Origin: Lunularia cruciata
Taxonomy: Eukaryota; Streptophyta; Marchantiopsida; Lunulariales; Lunulariaceae
Assembly: GCA_948567375.1 (NCBI GenBank)
Contig: OX419755.1
Coordinates: 18,357,001 to 18,421,000, forward strand
DNA length: 64,000 nt
Reading direction: 5' to 3'
The notes under the pieces were generated by a model. It saw nothing but the letters and a program-made list of their open reading frames with translations. It searched no databases and had not been told where the DNA came from. Numbering within the stretch: the first letter of the stretch is position 1; every line of letters begins with the position of its first letter. Made by a program: the position numbers and the translations under genes. Shown piece by piece: positions 32,701-46,350 of this stretch.

Positions 32701-35030
32701 AACTACACATGTCGCCCACTGGAGGTGCCGGAAAAGGCGTAGACTTTGACGCTATTATCAAGGTATGCTACTCATTCTGCTCTCATTTCCTATTTGCTAG
32801 TGTCTCGCCTAAGTTGCAACCATTCTTGCCTATCGGACTTTTGTAGTAAGGGGAGAACTTTTGTAGTTAGTGGCCAAGTGAAATGGAATCGCTTATCTGT
32901 ACAGCAGTTGTCTTGCTATCAGAGTCTTTCATCATTAACGTGTGTAATCTGTGTTCTATTCAGGTTGCCAAAACAGACATCAAAACCCGAGCCTTCCAGG
33001 ATGAGTGCGTCGCATCCGTTGTCGAACAACTTGGTGAACATCTTGCTCAGTGGAGCTATACCGTTGCTTTCCCCGAGTTGAGCGTAGTACCTCTGCTACA
33101 GCTGCGCCAGTTTGTGAAGAAGACAACTGTTGACAGGTTTCGTCGGCAGGTGAAGCAGTTTGTGGAACAGGTCCGTACTTGTCTAAGGTTCTGTGCGGTA
33201 ACGTCTCAATGACGTACCGGTATGGTCAGTTTGATCTTATAGTTGGACCCGCGCATAACTGGCTGCTTTTTGAAAGTTGGGTTGCAGTTCTGACTAGGTG
33301 ATGTGTAGTGTCTCTTACTATGTTAAAAGTGTGGAGATCTTTTCAATCTGTGCAGTCTTATTTCGTTGAAGTTCCACAAAGTAGTGCGTACTTTGTATGG
33401 CTCTCACCCTAGTCATTTCACCACTTCAAGATTTCCGTTTTGTCGTGCTTCAAATTCTGGCCATCAATGCAATTTTTTAAATATTACGCTTGGGCATTGC
33501 AGATAGAGCGCAATGTGCAGTTTGTCGGGAAGAAAAGAGATGCGGTTACATTTTCTCCCAAGGATACCGCAGCCGTACAGACGTTTCTTCAGGTAGGACT
33601 TCTTTTTTAGCCTTGAAAGGCTGAGAGCTTAAGCCTTACTCCTTTAATGAAAGCTCTATGAGTGAGAATTCATTTGTGACCTTCTAACTGCAGGCTGAGA
33701 AGGAGGCTGGAGCCAGTCCATTATCTAAGTACTTGGTTACTCTTCAACAGCGTGCGCAGCAACGTCGTAGCTATCTTCACAAGTCCAGGTACCTTGAAAT
33801 TGATGAACTGCCAATCCATCATACCTTGTCAAATCTCAATTGATGTACTCAGAAATATTAAGATTTGCCAGTGATGTCAAAGTTCTGGAAATGTAGGTCG
33901 GGTTCTGTAAATGCCTCTGTTGCCGCATTTACAGAGCGTAATGTAGAACGTATCTTATTGCTGCACGACTTCTGCCCCGCAAACTCGATTGCCCCGAGCC
34001 CTTCTTTACATACTTCTCCTTTCTCGTACTTCGATTGTCAGTCTTCTCAAGCGCTCACAGCGTCTTGTATGTGCCTGAGCACCCTTTGTATGAAAGCAAT
34101 TAGGGCTTGGGAGAAGTGTTAAATGCCATTCTAGAGTCCAAAGCGACGCAGAGCTTGGTTAGTTTTCTGAAGCCATGCGAGTGTGTATGTCTAACAAGCC
34201 AACTCTTCTGGTTTTGAAGTGAGATTGTTGGAGACATCAGTGGCTCTAAAAAGAGGAAAAACAATAAGGATGATGATGGCGAGGATGATGGTGATGAGGA
34301 CGACGGTGATGAAGATGAGAACGAAGACGGTGAAGATCAGAGTGGAGATGAGGAGAAAGCAAAGAAAGTCTTCAGCAAAGACTGGCTTCCACAGAAGGAG
34401 TAAGAATGCTGTTCCTAATATCAAACCTCGACACACTTGGTTATAGTTTTCTTTTCTCGAGGCTCAACTAAAGAAGGGCGTGGTTTTGTGTGAAAGTCAT
34501 TACATGATTAATGCAAAAAATCTGTATTTCAAAACTCTCATTTAGGGATGCAATCTGGAGTGCGTTCACTCATCCACACGAATTAAACCTCGTAGAATAA
34601 CCACTTTATCCAATGTCACATTTTGGGAAGAATATTTGAAGAACTACCTAGTGGTTTCAACTGAACATAGTCTGACTAAAAGGTGGAACCGGATATTCAA
34701 TCGGTTTGCAGAAAGGCCAAGGAAGAAAATGGAGCGATCAATGGAACCAAAACGGGTAAGGTTAGGAACGGCGACGACTCAGATGAGGACGACAATGATA
34801 TTGTGGAGGACCTCCTCATGTCATCTGATGAAGAAGATGCAGATGAGCTGGGTGTTTCAGGTAGTGATTCAGATGACTTGACTGATATCCCTGTACAGAA
34901 GGCAAAGCAAGTGGTGAAGAGAAAGAAAGGACCTCCAAAATCGGGTGGGTCCAGTGAGAAATCAGCGAAGAAACAGAGGCACAACCGGCAAACTAAGGCC
35001 AGGCCTATGAGGTCCTCTAAACGGAAGTAG
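29781..35030 (+). CDS. NOC2: NOC2, nucleolar complex protein 2 homolog
   Basis: Ten exons join in phase to 808 residues: 29,781-30,056, 30,339-30,407, 30,537-31,094, 31,268-31,570, 32,433-32,762, 32,964-33,170, 33,503-33,592, 33,694-33,788, 34,220-34,399 and 34,712-35,030. The N-terminus is Lys-rich (MVKGKKSVKKFAQKHLG) and is followed by an acidic tract. The conserved Noc2 helical repeat region includes HFWGSGEGALPVIALFFIRE, QLAFVFIRQTAFILRNAI, YPLAQVIGGVARLVPTARYF and FPLRLQCVKMLNQLAAATSA-like segments. The tail is Asp/Glu- and Lys-rich, as in the family. NOC2 pairs with NOC1 and NOC3 to move pre-60S particles through the nucleolus and nucleoplasm. The last acceptor (TTTGCAG before 34,712) was chosen because it alone keeps the acidic C-terminal frame. 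Intron 4 contains a repeat-C insertion. Confidence 0.94.
31630..32258 (+). mobile_element. Repeat family C retroposon in NOC2 intron 4, 629 bp
   Basis: The insertion is flanked by ATATGAACTAATGAC (31,615-31,629) and ATATGAACTACTGAC (32,259-32,273), a 15-bp direct repeat with one mismatch. A long duplication of this kind is typical of target-primed, non-LTR insertion. It starts CCTTGCCTTGGCACTCATGA and ends TTCTGCTCTCATGTCTGA, matching copies 1 and 3, but lacks the extra 5' part of copy 3, as expected from 5' truncation. It lies in the sense orientation within the intron. Confidence 0.75.
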
Positions 35031-36520
35031 GATAGATCTGTTTCATGATCTTTAGACTTAGAAGCGAATATTTAGATAAAGTCCAATTTTTCCACTGGTG
35101 CACCTTTCGTACCAGTAGAAACTGTAATCTACAGCCTCCGGTACTGTATAATGAGTAAAGACGGTGGGCACGGGAGTCCAGCAACTCTTCACAGAAGAAT
35201 ATTAGAGAGATGACCTACGCAACTTTTGTAGGAATTATTTTCCAGAATTTACCAGCTCTGTGCGTCAATCTGACGTGGAGGCGTGTTCTGTCATGAATCA
35301 ACAAACACCAGATAAGTTTTAGGATTTAACCAGCTAAAACTTCTCTGGACCACCAAAGAGTGTAAGATTGGGGCCAAATTCCCTCAGCAGGCCGTTGCAG
35401 CTCTACTACTTGTTTTCTCATTATCGGTAGTCTCTAGTCTACCCATAGTCCACGAAGAAGTCACCTTCTTTGGTACTCGGCACCATTCTCATGACTTTTC
35501 TGTACTTGAAAGCCGGAGTACCGTTCTGTTCTTTTGATCAGTATCGTAACTTATCGAAGTGAAAGACTCCGAAGTCCCAAAGGCTTTCAAACGAGCCCGG
35601 AGGCTGTGTCCTGCTGTTTCTTCCAGATGCTTACTCACGCAGCAGACACCCACCTGCAGTAAGGTGTGATCCCCGGCAAGGCATATGCCACTCTGGGGAG
35701 TTGGAACACGTGGCTGTACCCACACGTGAGCAAGAACATATTGGTTATATTGACCAAACGTAACGTGATCCTCGTCGTCTCTTTATGTCACCGAAGACTG
35801 TCAGTACCGCCATGTCAGTATACATAACCAGGTACCAGCGCCACGCACTATTTCGGTTCGAAACGTTAACGATTAAGATCCATATCAATGTCCAGTTTAC
35901 AGGGACATTGTGACCATGAAGAGGACAAGGCGACCGGGTAGAAAACAAGAACGGGAAGATACATATCTCCGGGTTATTCAGATTATCGACGATCGAAAGT
36001 CAAATCACGACCAAGTAGACAGGGACACGAGACGAAACAGAGCTCCAACTTCACCACGGGCATGAACGAGAAAAGAAGTATCTTTCAGTTCCGGCCATTT
36101 CCAGCAATTTCTTCGAAAGCAGGAGCGCGCAGATGTCACTATGGGGAACAACTCTTTGACTTTCGACGTCGAGGATCCCTAAATTCGGAATATATCAGAA
36201 TACAGATGAATTTTGCTGAGTTCTAGGTGGAACCTGGTTGTAATGGCTATGCACGTGGGATTCCGTGAAGAGTTAGGATTATTGGCAAGGTGTGTTGGTG
36301 TTTAGGGTTTTAATTGTGAAATCCATTGACAACCCGCCAACTTTAAGGCTGTGTAGAACGTCCCTGTGCCTCGGAACTGTCTTCAAAACTCAGGGTGTTT
36401 CCAAATTCAAGAGAATGAGGAGAATGAAAGTTCCAGAACATTGGAGGGAAGAATTGGGACGTAACCGAGCGGACAGACGAAAGTGAGCCCGCGCAGTTGC
36501 CGTTCCCTGTCAATTGGGAG
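35031..36520. promoter_or_regulatory. Intergenic region with three CACGTG boxes
   Basis: ACACGTGGC at about 35,706, CACACGTGAG at about 35,722 and GCACGTGGG at about 36,251 contain the G-box core CACGTG; the first also fits the ACGTGGC ABA-response consensus. Whether they serve the CCDC174-like gene at 36,521 is unknown. No gene is seen here. Confidence 0.4.
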
Positions 36521-37940
36521 ATGGAAGGAGGAGGAGCAAAAGAGGATGAGACAGGAGCGAGGGTGTCAAAAATGGGTGCGAAAGAAAGGCGGAAGGTGGA
36601 GTCTCTCGGATGGCTGACGGAGTCTTCTGTAATGCCCAAAAAGCAGCGAGCAATTGCTGGAGTTGGGGCGTCGTCTATTGTAGAGTTAAGGGCAGAGCTT
36701 TACAGAACCCAGGAGGATGTGAGGAGAGCCAAAGAGGGGGCTGTAGATGCCGATGTACTAAGATCGAGGAGGAAAATTGGAGTTTCAGACAAGTTTGCAC
36801 AGAAGAATGCTGGAGTGGAGGAGAGAGCTGCTATGTAAGTTTTGCTCTTATATGTCGCTTGCGCTACTACTGGAGCTAGCCTAACTAGGTTTTCATGTCG
36901 TTAGGTATGGAAAAGCGTTGAAATTCCTGTCCCTGATAGTATCGCCATCTACCAGCTGCACGTGCTATTATATGTCCAATTCAGGTTGATGCTTTGCTCT
37001 ATAATCACGTTCGTTTCTGAGGGTGAATTGGCTAAAGCTTATTTTGACGATGCTATAATGTGTGTTTTGCATGTTTGAGAACTGAATTTGTCAAGCTACT
37101 CAGTCCCTAACTCCATTCCCCGTTTTGTGCTGTCAATTTGGGCTAGTCTCCTAACAACTCTCCCTGATCATGCAAATAATCCGCATTAGAGAGAATTTGA
37201 TAGCAATAGTTTTGGCTCTATCAGCGGAACATGTTGCTGGAACTTATGTCTTTGCTGAAATTTTGAGAGGAGAACTTTCGAAAGAGCATATGGAAATGAT
37301 ACTTACTCGGGTGCTTGCAGAGATGCGCTGCACCTGAAGTCATCTGACGATGGCGCAGCAACGTATGCTGCTTTAGAGAAGAAAGCTGAACTGTACGATA
37401 AGCTTGTGAAGGGAGGAATTCCAGACGAGGAAGTGGACAAATACAATGTGGATTTCTTCAGGAAAGGGTACTTGGAAGAGGAGGCCGAAGAAATGAAGAA
37501 GGACGCTGCTGATGATGATTTGGAGGATAGAAATCGTGACCCTTCAGGCCTGAAATCAGAAGACAGGCAACCACAAAGTGGCTGGAGACGAGACGGTGCT
37601 ACTGGACTTACTCAGGAACATAAACAAATCGTAAGGTGTGCTCTCGCACCCAACCTTTCTGCACTTTATCTCATACCTAGTTTTGGATAAACTATAAACT
37701 ATCTTGTTGCTGTACTGATTTCGTCGGTTTCTTCACAGAGAGGTAAATGAAGAGACGAAGAATGCGAGGGAGAAGACATCCGTTTTGAAGCAGCAAAGGC
37801 AACAGCAGGCGTTTAGAAAACGAGAACAACTACGGCAACAATATCTCAAGCGCCAGGTCGAGAGACTAAAGACTCAAAGACAGCAACACCAGATCTCTTC
37901 ACCATCTGGAGACCAGGATTCCCCTGGCACTGCTTCCTGA
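36521..37940 (+). CDS. CCDC174: CCDC174-like coiled-coil protein
   Basis: Three exons, 36,521-36,834, 37,321-37,635 and 37,739-37,940, give 276 residues in phase. Family landmarks are SSIVELRAELYRTQEDVRRA, KIGVSDKFAQKNAGVEERA, then EKKAELYDKLVKGGIPDEEV and DKYNVDFFRKG. The C-terminal exon is a Gln/Arg/Lys-rich coiled coil with LKQQRQQQAFRKREQLRQQY. Animal CCDC174 is nuclear and linked to the exon-junction complex; the plant role is not established. The second donor is at 37,636 (AAG|GTGTGC) and not the nearer GTAAGG at 37,631, because only the former keeps the last exon open. The protein may instead start at the ATG at 36,632 (MPKKQRAIAG). It is shorter than animal relatives (about 467). Confidence 0.78.
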
Positions 37941-40255
37941 CATAGAATAAGATAGGTTAGCTTTACATTCATTGCTGGTTGGTGCAATTAGTACATGAGG
38001 ATCTCCTTCCTCAATGCATTGTCGATTGGTCTTGTGCACAGTTTTGGACCATACCACTACACCATACTCCTGTACAACAAAAATATATCAGATGTCATAT
38101 TTGAAGTGCAACTCAGAAATAGAATGTTACATTAGTAGAAGTGGATTGAATTGTATCACCTCTGGCATACTTGATACATGCCCTTCAGATTGCAACAGGT
38201 GGTCACACAACCTAGTTCAGATCCTATTGAGAAGACCCCAACATTGATAAGTATCGAAGTCTTGTATTTTTCTTTTGTCTTCCTACGGACTTCTACGATG
38301 TCTGTCCTGGAAGATTTTACAAAAGTTTGGTGATAGCTGTGAACTCCAATATTATGCTGACTTTTCTTGGTCAAAGCCCTTTAGGGCCTCGTTTAGCTCG
38401 CCTCTGAGAGGCACGTCAAACTCGCTATTTTCCTGCTGCAATTTGGGCAAAGTATCAATAAACCACCACCGATTGTGCACAGGAGTTAATGTGTGATGGA
38501 CAAAACCAACTGCCATATTTTATATGGCCATCTGAAATACTTGTTAAGATGAATGACATCTTCTGCTTTCATACTATAATACAAGGTAATGCAACCATCA
38601 TGGGGGCCCGGAAACCAAAACTTGCCTTCACATGTGATAGAGAGGACCCGATCTAAGTATCACATTCTTGAACTTTATCCGGAAGACGGAGAACACCAAC
38701 TGATGCTGAACAGAGCGACCAAATAATACATTTCCAGTCACTACAATAATTTTGCTAACAAGATAGTAGACTGTTCATGACACTGACGCAAGAGATGGAG
38801 AGCCATCTTTCATGGTCGAATTAAACTGCGTAAAAGGACTTTTAGCCAAAAGCTCCACAACAAATTGGAATTGGAAGTATCCTCCAAGTAATAGAGCTCG
38901 ATGTTCTTTCTGGCACGGTCCCCACTTTAGCCAGATTGTAATATAAGAGCGCAGGGATTCTTGGACCTTTGTTTCGAATCTTCTTCATCATCATCTTTGA
39001 ATGATATGTGGAATGAATTGAAATATGTGTACCCCCTACGCTGAGTGGACGTATAGACACATATGAACGTCGCCACCTTTCCATAATCTTACAGGGTCCC
39101 GCAAGATCCAGAAACGGCGATCCCGAAGACGAGAGAGCAAGAAGGAAATTTTGCTGAACTCCATGAGCAAGTCAAAACGACACCAGAAACTAGCTCCCTT
39201 TCCTGGTTCCCTCTACTTATTCGCAGGAATAGCAACAGCTGAGATCCCACAAGCAATGCATGTCGGTCCAACAAATGTACTTGTGTGATAACGGTTGCAT
39301 AGGCAAGACAAAAGCTTTCGAGATTCACCCTGTGACTTTAGTGAGCCTGGTAACTGTTATTCTTTCACGGATAGGTAGAGATCCGCCTCAATCATTCTAC
39401 TGACATAGACAGCGCAAGTATGAATCCCTTAGTGTTTGCGGTCATAGATGTGTGTCCAGCAAGACAAGACTCCTTAATCTGAACAATATGCTTTTTGTCA
39501 GCACTCGCCGAGAAGCTCCGTTAAGAAGACTGCAGCATCTAGTACCAGACTCGTGGAACTGAGGCGCTCCTCTGGGTCGGGGGTAGAGAATCCTGTACAG
39601 GAGTATTTCATGCGAAAGGAATGAAGACTACACTACACTGGGTTAGCGTTCACTTTGTCAACTCCTATAATAAGGTGTTGGATAACACCTAGCGTGGTGG
39701 TGTGGAGCTAGAAATTTAAGAATAATTTACGCGACTCACACAGCCGCGTAAATTATTCACGTAAACTCGGCCGACCATTTACTACTGCAATACCAAATGA
39801 GAGGTTGCATAACACCATGGATGGTGTCAGAATGTACTTCTTCACGTAAGAAGACTGATTACAATATGCTGCATACTACCACAGCACCAGGATGTGACAA
39901 AATGAAAGAATCACGGGAGAGCAAGATATCTTAGAGAGTCATCGGATCTACAGAAAAGCTCACCACAGAGTCCACTCGCTAAATACAACAATGTTAGGTC
40001 CAGAAACAAGATGAGAATAGGACCAACAAAGATTGGCTCATTCTCACCTGTGCAGGCCTTTCCTGCGTACATTGACTGCACACTTACATATAACCAGGGG
40101 CAGCTCTCGTGAAAGATCGACTGTACTGGCCCTGAGAATCAAGAAGACATCCAGCTTGAACCACTACCGATCGCTTGAGCGTTGCAAATTTAATATGAGG
40201 ACTTAGCTGCTCCCATTCTCACCCAGTCACAGGCTTTCGCAAGCGACTAGCTGAG
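37941..40255. other. Intergenic region upstream of the ABCB gene
   Basis: No gene is supported. A few minus-strand open stretches (38,842-39,328) have no recognisable content. A cluster of short palindromes at 39,672-39,840 is listed separately. The promoter of the ABCB gene should lie at its right end; no clear TATA box was fixed. Confidence 0.5.
39672..39837. repeat. Cluster of three short inverted repeats
   Basis: AGGTGTT/AACACCT with a 4-bp spacer at about 39,672-39,689; a perfect 13-bp pair AATAATTTACGCG (39,721-39,733) and CGCGTAAATTATT (39,745-39,757) with an 11-bp loop; and ACACCAT/ATGGTGT around 39,811-39,826. Confidence 0.8.
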
Positions 40256-43200
40256 ATGGATCCTCACCGAGACTACGACGATTGTGAGGATGGTCACGAT
40301 GATGGTGGTGATGGCCATGATGAGGAGCAACGTACCAAGGAGCAACCCATTGCAGCGGATGAAGGATCAGGAGCTGACACCACCATTAGGGAACCAGCAG
40401 ATGAAACTCCAATCGCTAAAGCTGACCCTGTCGTTAGCCTCACTAAAATGTTCTGCTTGGCAGATAAATGGGACATCTGTATGATGATATTGGGTTTCGC
40501 AGGGGCGATCATCAAAGGAGTTACAGTTCCCCTTATGTTTTACCTATTCGGTTCAGTCCTAGAAGCGTATGGAAATAATAAGACCGACCGGGTAGCGATG
40601 GCTTCGGAGATCTTCAGAGTAAGTAAGACATCCGAACTAGATAAAGTTTCAAGAGTAACCTCCTTAAACTGGTCTACTCAATCCAACTGCTTCTTTCCAG
40701 TACCTCGATCTGACCGATACCGTGATGCAGGTTGCTGTATACTACCTGTATCTTGGATTGACAAGTGTGGTCGCGGGATTTTTTGGTGAGTGCACAAAGA
40801 TCATTTTCACAATATTCATCCATTAACTACTCATCTCATCAACCAAAGAAGGCATGCAGAACGAATTGGTCAACTTGTTATATGGGTGATATATATTAGT
40901 GACTCTGATCTAGTAACTGCCCCGCATGGCCGCTTTGGTGGCAGAAACTGCCTGCTTTATATACAGTGCGCAGAGGCAATCTACCAGGCTACGAAGGAAG
41001 TACCTTGAAGCAATTCTGATCCAGGAAGTAGGCTACTTCGACACGGAGGCCAACACAGCCGCGATCATAGATTGTATCACAGAAAAGATCATCGACTATC
41101 AAGATGCCACTGGCGAGAAGGTAGTGTTAATGCTATTTGGATTTGATCAGAGTCAAGTTAGCTCGACGCATCTGATTGGGAGTTATGGAACATCAGTAGA
41201 AGTTTACTGAATCTGAGATGGCATGAATGTGCAGATTGGACATTTTTTCTTCAACGTAACCACGGCTGTCGGTTCCGTTGGTCTAGCATTCTTCTTGTGC
41301 TGGCAGCTTGCTCTCCTTACCTTCCTAGTGCTGCCTTCTGTGACGATGACTGGCGGTTTCTACACTCTGGTGCTCGCAAACCTCGCAAGGAAATCGCAAT
41401 TCGCCTACCAAAACGCCGATAGCATAGTATACGAGGTGAGTTTCACACCGATTGTCAGTATTGAATTGGAGAGTTAAAACCCTTATGGAAATTGATACAG
41501 CATCTCTATCACATGGACTTATATCAGCTTCTCTTAATTCTTTGTAGACTGTCTCCAACATACGAACTGTGTACTCGTACGTTGGGGAGATGAAAGCAAA
41601 TAAAGATTTCTCGGATGCTCTGGTGGACACGGTTAAGCTAGGCAGTAGAGCAGGTATGGCTAAGGGCGTCGGACTTGGAATGCTGAACGGGACCATGAAT
41701 GCGAGCTGGGGTATGATGTTCTGGATAGGAGCTATCCTTGTGTCCAAAGGACAGGCAGACAGGACGGGCGTTATCATCAGCATATTCTGCATCATATACG
41801 GAGGCTTGTAAGTTTAAGTCATCCACTGATTCCATGGCAATTCAAGACAAGCTACTTACTGGATTAAAATGCTAGAAAACTTTGTGATAACAAGGTGTCT
41901 GTGTCGACTTCAGGTGTTTAGGTCTCGCAGTCCCAGACATTGAGGCTATGGGGAAAGGCAGAAGGGCAGCTTATCCAATTTTTGAAATAATAGAACGCGT
42001 GCCTAAAGTGAAAGATGGAACAAAGCCCCGAAATTTGGCCCGAGTACACGGCAAGATTGAGTTACAAAATGTGCACTTCTTTTATCCCTCTCGACCCGAG
42101 GCACCGATATTCACGGGCTTATCATTGACAGTTCCCGCTGGGAAAGCCGTTGCTCTTGTCGGCAGCAGTGGATCTGGGAAGAGCACCATCATTTCTCTCA
42201 TCAGCCGGTTCTTCGATCCCCTCAAAGGTACTTATTACTACCACCACAGCCGTTGTAGAGTCGAAATGGCGTAAATCCCCCAAGAATTAAACTCAATGTA
42301 CAGGTGGTAACTTAAACTCTATGTTGTTGCAGGCAAAATATTGGTTGACGGGCACGACATAACACAAGTCTCGATCCACTCGTTGCGAAGCAACATCGGT
42401 CTGGTGGGCCAAGAACCAGCTCTATTTACAACGACCATCCATGAGAACATCCTAATGGGGCGGCCCAATGCGACAGACGACGAAGTGGAAGCAGCTGCAA
42501 AAGTGGCCAATATTCACTCGTTCATCAGCAAGCTGCCAAATGGTTATGCAACTCAGGTGGGTATCGAAGCTCACTGCATATACTCTCCTAGTCTTGCATA
42601 GATAATGTGAAGCTGTGCTACTGTCGCTGATGATGCAATCTGATCTGATCTGATCTGATCTGATCTAATCCGGGTATGAAGGTGGGAGACAGGGGAACTC
42701 AACTCTCCGGGGGCCAGAAGCAGCGGATAGCCATAGCTCGAGCCGTTCTAAAAGATCCAGCAATCCTCTTGCTGGATGAAGCAACGAGTGCCCTGGACGC
42801 GGAGTCCGAGAGGGTTATTCAAGACGCCCTTGATGTGCTCATGCTTGCAAGAACCAGCGTCACTGTAGCTCACAAACTTTCCACCATCCAGAACGTTGAT
42901 CATATCGCTGTTTTGGAGTGCGGAGAGCTGCGTGAGTGGGGCAGCCATAATGAACTAATGCTCAAGGGCCCGAGTGGAGCATATTTCAATCTTCACCAGT
43001 GCCAAGATGCCAAACGCTCCGAAGACATTGAGTGAGACTTTTATCTCATGCAAGCTGTCCTTTTCCTTCGAGTGCATGTTCACTTTCTTGTTTTGTCCTC
43101 GGGAGAAGATTCAAAGTTTGCGAGTATGCAAATCGAGGATTTGAACATGTTGTGTATCTTGTCTCATCCTCGAGAGACAAGACAAAGTCTGAGAGGATGC

Positions 43201-45863
43201 AATGGAGGTGAGCATGTCAGCTTCTCGTCTTGACCTCGAGAAACCTTCAAGTTCTGAGAGTATTATTTAATCGTGGTTTGTTGTTACCTGGGAACAGAAA
43301 GTTTACTCCACCACAGCAGCAACAGACCACCCCTCGTCCAAGTCTTACTCGTTCCAACTCTGGCAACCGAGGCCTCATGCTTCTCGCTGGTGGAGACTCT
43401 TCCGCTTCATTCGTGGCTTTGGACTTCCCAACAACCCCCACTGGCCAATCTATGTCGGACGAAATCAGAAGACACTCAGATTTCCTAACCCCACGTTCAA
43501 GTGTCTCATTCTCCAACAAAGCTGACGCATATTTGGGACCAAACTTTACTCAAGATATATTGAAAGCAGCTACCGCCTTGGAAGCAGCTGCTGCAAGGGA
43601 CAGTACATTGACGAGATTATACAAATTAGCTCTCACTGAATGGAAGCGAATAGTCCTAGGCTGCCTTGGATCGGTATCTGCCGGATGTGTGAAACCTGTA
43701 TTCTCTATACTCATGGTCCAAGCTGCCACGTCCTTGTATAAACGAGAAGATCAAGTTCAGGACGCTGTCAGTAAATGGGCAATTATCCTGGCGTGTCTGG
43801 CTGTTTATTCGGTCATTACTTCTTCCATCGAGCATGCCTTCTTCGGTCAAGCAGGAGAAAGAATTACCAAAAGTGTCCGTGAAAGAGTTTTTTACAGTAA
43901 GTCAGAATCTCCACTGAACAGGCTAGCATTATTACCAGGAACCGCGGTGTTATTTTACGTAGATGTGTTGCTTATTATCCTCGTGCTCGGTCGAGATGAC
44001 TGCAGGTGTTCTGAGAAACGAAGTCGGATGGTTCGACCTTGAGGACAACAGCAGTGCGCATATTACAGGGAGATTGGCCACCGATGCAGCATCCATAAAC
44101 ACGGCTATAGCAAAACAGCTCTCGTCAGCAGTCAATAATATATCATCCGTCCTTTTTGCCATCGGCGTCGGGTTTGTGTATGACTGGAAGATGACTTTAG
44201 TCAGCATAGCTCTCCTTCCCTGCTGGTTGATCAGCGGCGTCGTAAGGGTGGGTGCCTGTACAGTGCTCTCGAACTCATCACATCCCTCCAGATATTGCAG
44301 ACTAGGACCCGTGCTCTTCTGTTTTGTGCTGGTCGGTACGTTGCATTTGATCAATATTTGGAACTTATTAGTTGCAGACAAATATTTGAACTGGCCTACA
44401 AAGAAGTTGAAAATTACAAGTTTTCTGCGAGCTTACTTTTGTCTGCAGAAAGGATAATGCGCTAAGTAATGTAAAGAATGTAAGTAAAAATATGGATGAA
44501 GCTCTGAGGCGTTACATGAGCTCACCATCCATGGAGATAGAAAATTCAATCCGAGAAAGTTATATGAAATGATCATTCTTGGACAAAGATCATCATTACT
44601 GCTGTTCTAAGCTTTGCTCCTTGCATCTCGTGATCGCAGTACAAATCGACCCTCGGCTACGCCCACGTTCTGCGAACAGCTCATGAGAGTGCCAGCAGCT
44701 TTGCAGTACAGGCTGTGACGAACATCCGAACAGTTGCATCCTTCACACTGGAAACGAGAATCATAGATACACTGAACCAAGTATTGCAAGAGCCATTGGG
44801 AAACGGCCGTAAACACGCGATCGAAACAGGATCTGCGAACGGTGGAGGGTTTGCTTTGTCTCAACTCGGCAATGGTCTGAGTCTATTTTATCTCACGGCA
44901 GCAATCAGGACAGATAATGCCGACTTTATAGCGCTGTTCACTGTTTTCCAGGTTATGTGCAACACTGCAGCTTTTCTCTCGGAGCTCCTCGCCATCATTC
45001 CGCAGTTCGCAAGAGTAAGGGATGGCGTGAACAGCGTCTTCGAGGTGATGGATCGTTCCACAGAGATCGATCCCGACAAGGCAGGCTCCAAGAGACCGGA
45101 CTCCGGGTTGGTAGGCAAAATTCAGTTTCGAGGAGTTCATTTCCGGTATCCTCTACGACCAGACGTTCCAGTTCTCAGGGACTTAAGCCTAAAAATCGAA
45201 GCCGGTGAATACTTCGCCCTCGTGGGAGAGAGTGGCTCAGGCAAATCATCGTGCATAGCCCTCATTGAAAGATTCTACGACGTCAGCGCGGGACTTGTGT
45301 TGATCGACGGCGTGGACGTTAGGGACTACAATTTGAGTTGGCTCCGGGAACAGATCGGCTTAGTTCAACAAGAGCCATACTTACTTCGCTGCAGCGTTCG
45401 TGAAAACATCGCCTACGGTGGCCATTACAGCGAGGCGCAAGTGATCCAAGCAGCGAAAGCCGCAAACGCGCACACGTTCATCAGTGCCTTGCCACAAGGT
45501 TACGATACAGATGTAGGAGATCGCGGGTCTCTTCTCTCCGGAGGACAGAAACAGCGAGTCGCTATAGCTCGAGCTGTGCTCAAGAATCCAAGGATCCTTC
45601 TCCTCGACGAAGCGACGAGTGCTCTGGACGCCAATTCTGAGCGCATCGTCCAGAATGCACTCGACTGCCTCATGGTGGGAAAGACTACGCTTGTCATAGC
45701 CCATCGATTATCCACTATCCGTCATGCGAATACCATTGTTGTGATGAAAGCTGGCCGCGCTGTCGAACAGGGAAATCACGACAAACTCATGCTAATTACG
45801 AGCGGACATTATGCGAATTTGGTCGCTTCCCAAGATCATCAGAGAGAAGGCGACCGCGTGTGA
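40256..45863 (+). CDS. Full-size ABC transporter, subfamily B (P-glycoprotein/MDR type)
   Basis: Eleven exons join in phase to 1,343 residues: 40,256-40,618, 40,701-40,785, 40,945-41,120, 41,235-41,435, 41,548-41,807, 41,914-42,227, 42,333-42,556, 42,682-43,031, 43,298-43,896, 44,006-44,241 and 44,640-45,863. The layout is TMD1-NBD1-TMD2-NBD2 after a 65-residue acidic, His-rich N-terminus. NBD1 has Walker [10 protein letters not shown] (about 445), Q-loop [26 protein letters not shown] and H-loop [11 protein letters not shown]2 has GESGSGKSS (about 1,132), [26 protein letters not shown] and IAHRLSTI. All catalytic residues are present in both halves, so it should pump a substrate across a membrane. 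The linker (about 660-760) is unusually Ser/Thr/Gln-rich. Plant ABCBs carry auxin or diverse metabolites; the substrate cannot be told from sequence. Confidence 0.92.
42636..42669. repeat. (CTGAT)n microsatellite in ABCB intron 7
   Basis: Five to six ATCTG-type pentamers precede the acceptor of exon 8 at 42,682. Confidence 0.9.
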
Positions 45864-46350
45864 CCGTCAAAGTCCACACACCGACTATATTTCTTACATC
45901 ATTTTCATCTGTTTTCCTCCATTAGCTTGTACATTCTGGGCCCTCTGTTGCTAACTACGTAATGCATTACTGTGTACACTGTAGATCGTACTGCGTAACC
46001 ATTAGTTCCCTTTCCTGTAGTCCTCGTGTAAGTTACGGATCATTAGTCTTGTAACGTGAAGTAACTTTCCATGAGTCTATGAATTTGAAGGAACTATTAA
46101 ATGGAATGAAAAGCGTGAATTGTTCTTGAATAGCTTGAATTGTTTTCGAATATACTGTTTTAACACTTTAAATCTCAATCTCATCCCTTCGTTGGATCTC
46201 ATAACGTTTTAATCTTCCAACCTCCATATAGTTCATATCTTTAGTCTCTTGTATAATGTCAAGACTAAGAACGCTGGTTATCAAGGATGTGTGTGACTCG
46301 AACTTATTTAAATATTATCAAAGGTTATAATCAAATCATTAGAAAAAGAA

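Noticed and set aside
34681-34683. AG at 34,681-34,682 as the last NOC2 acceptor
   Set aside because: It would shift the acidic C-terminal exon out of frame; the acceptor before 34,712 restores it.
37631-37637. GTAAGG as the donor of CCDC174-like exon 2
   Set aside because: Its use puts a stop codon at the start of exon 3; the donor five bases downstream keeps the frame.
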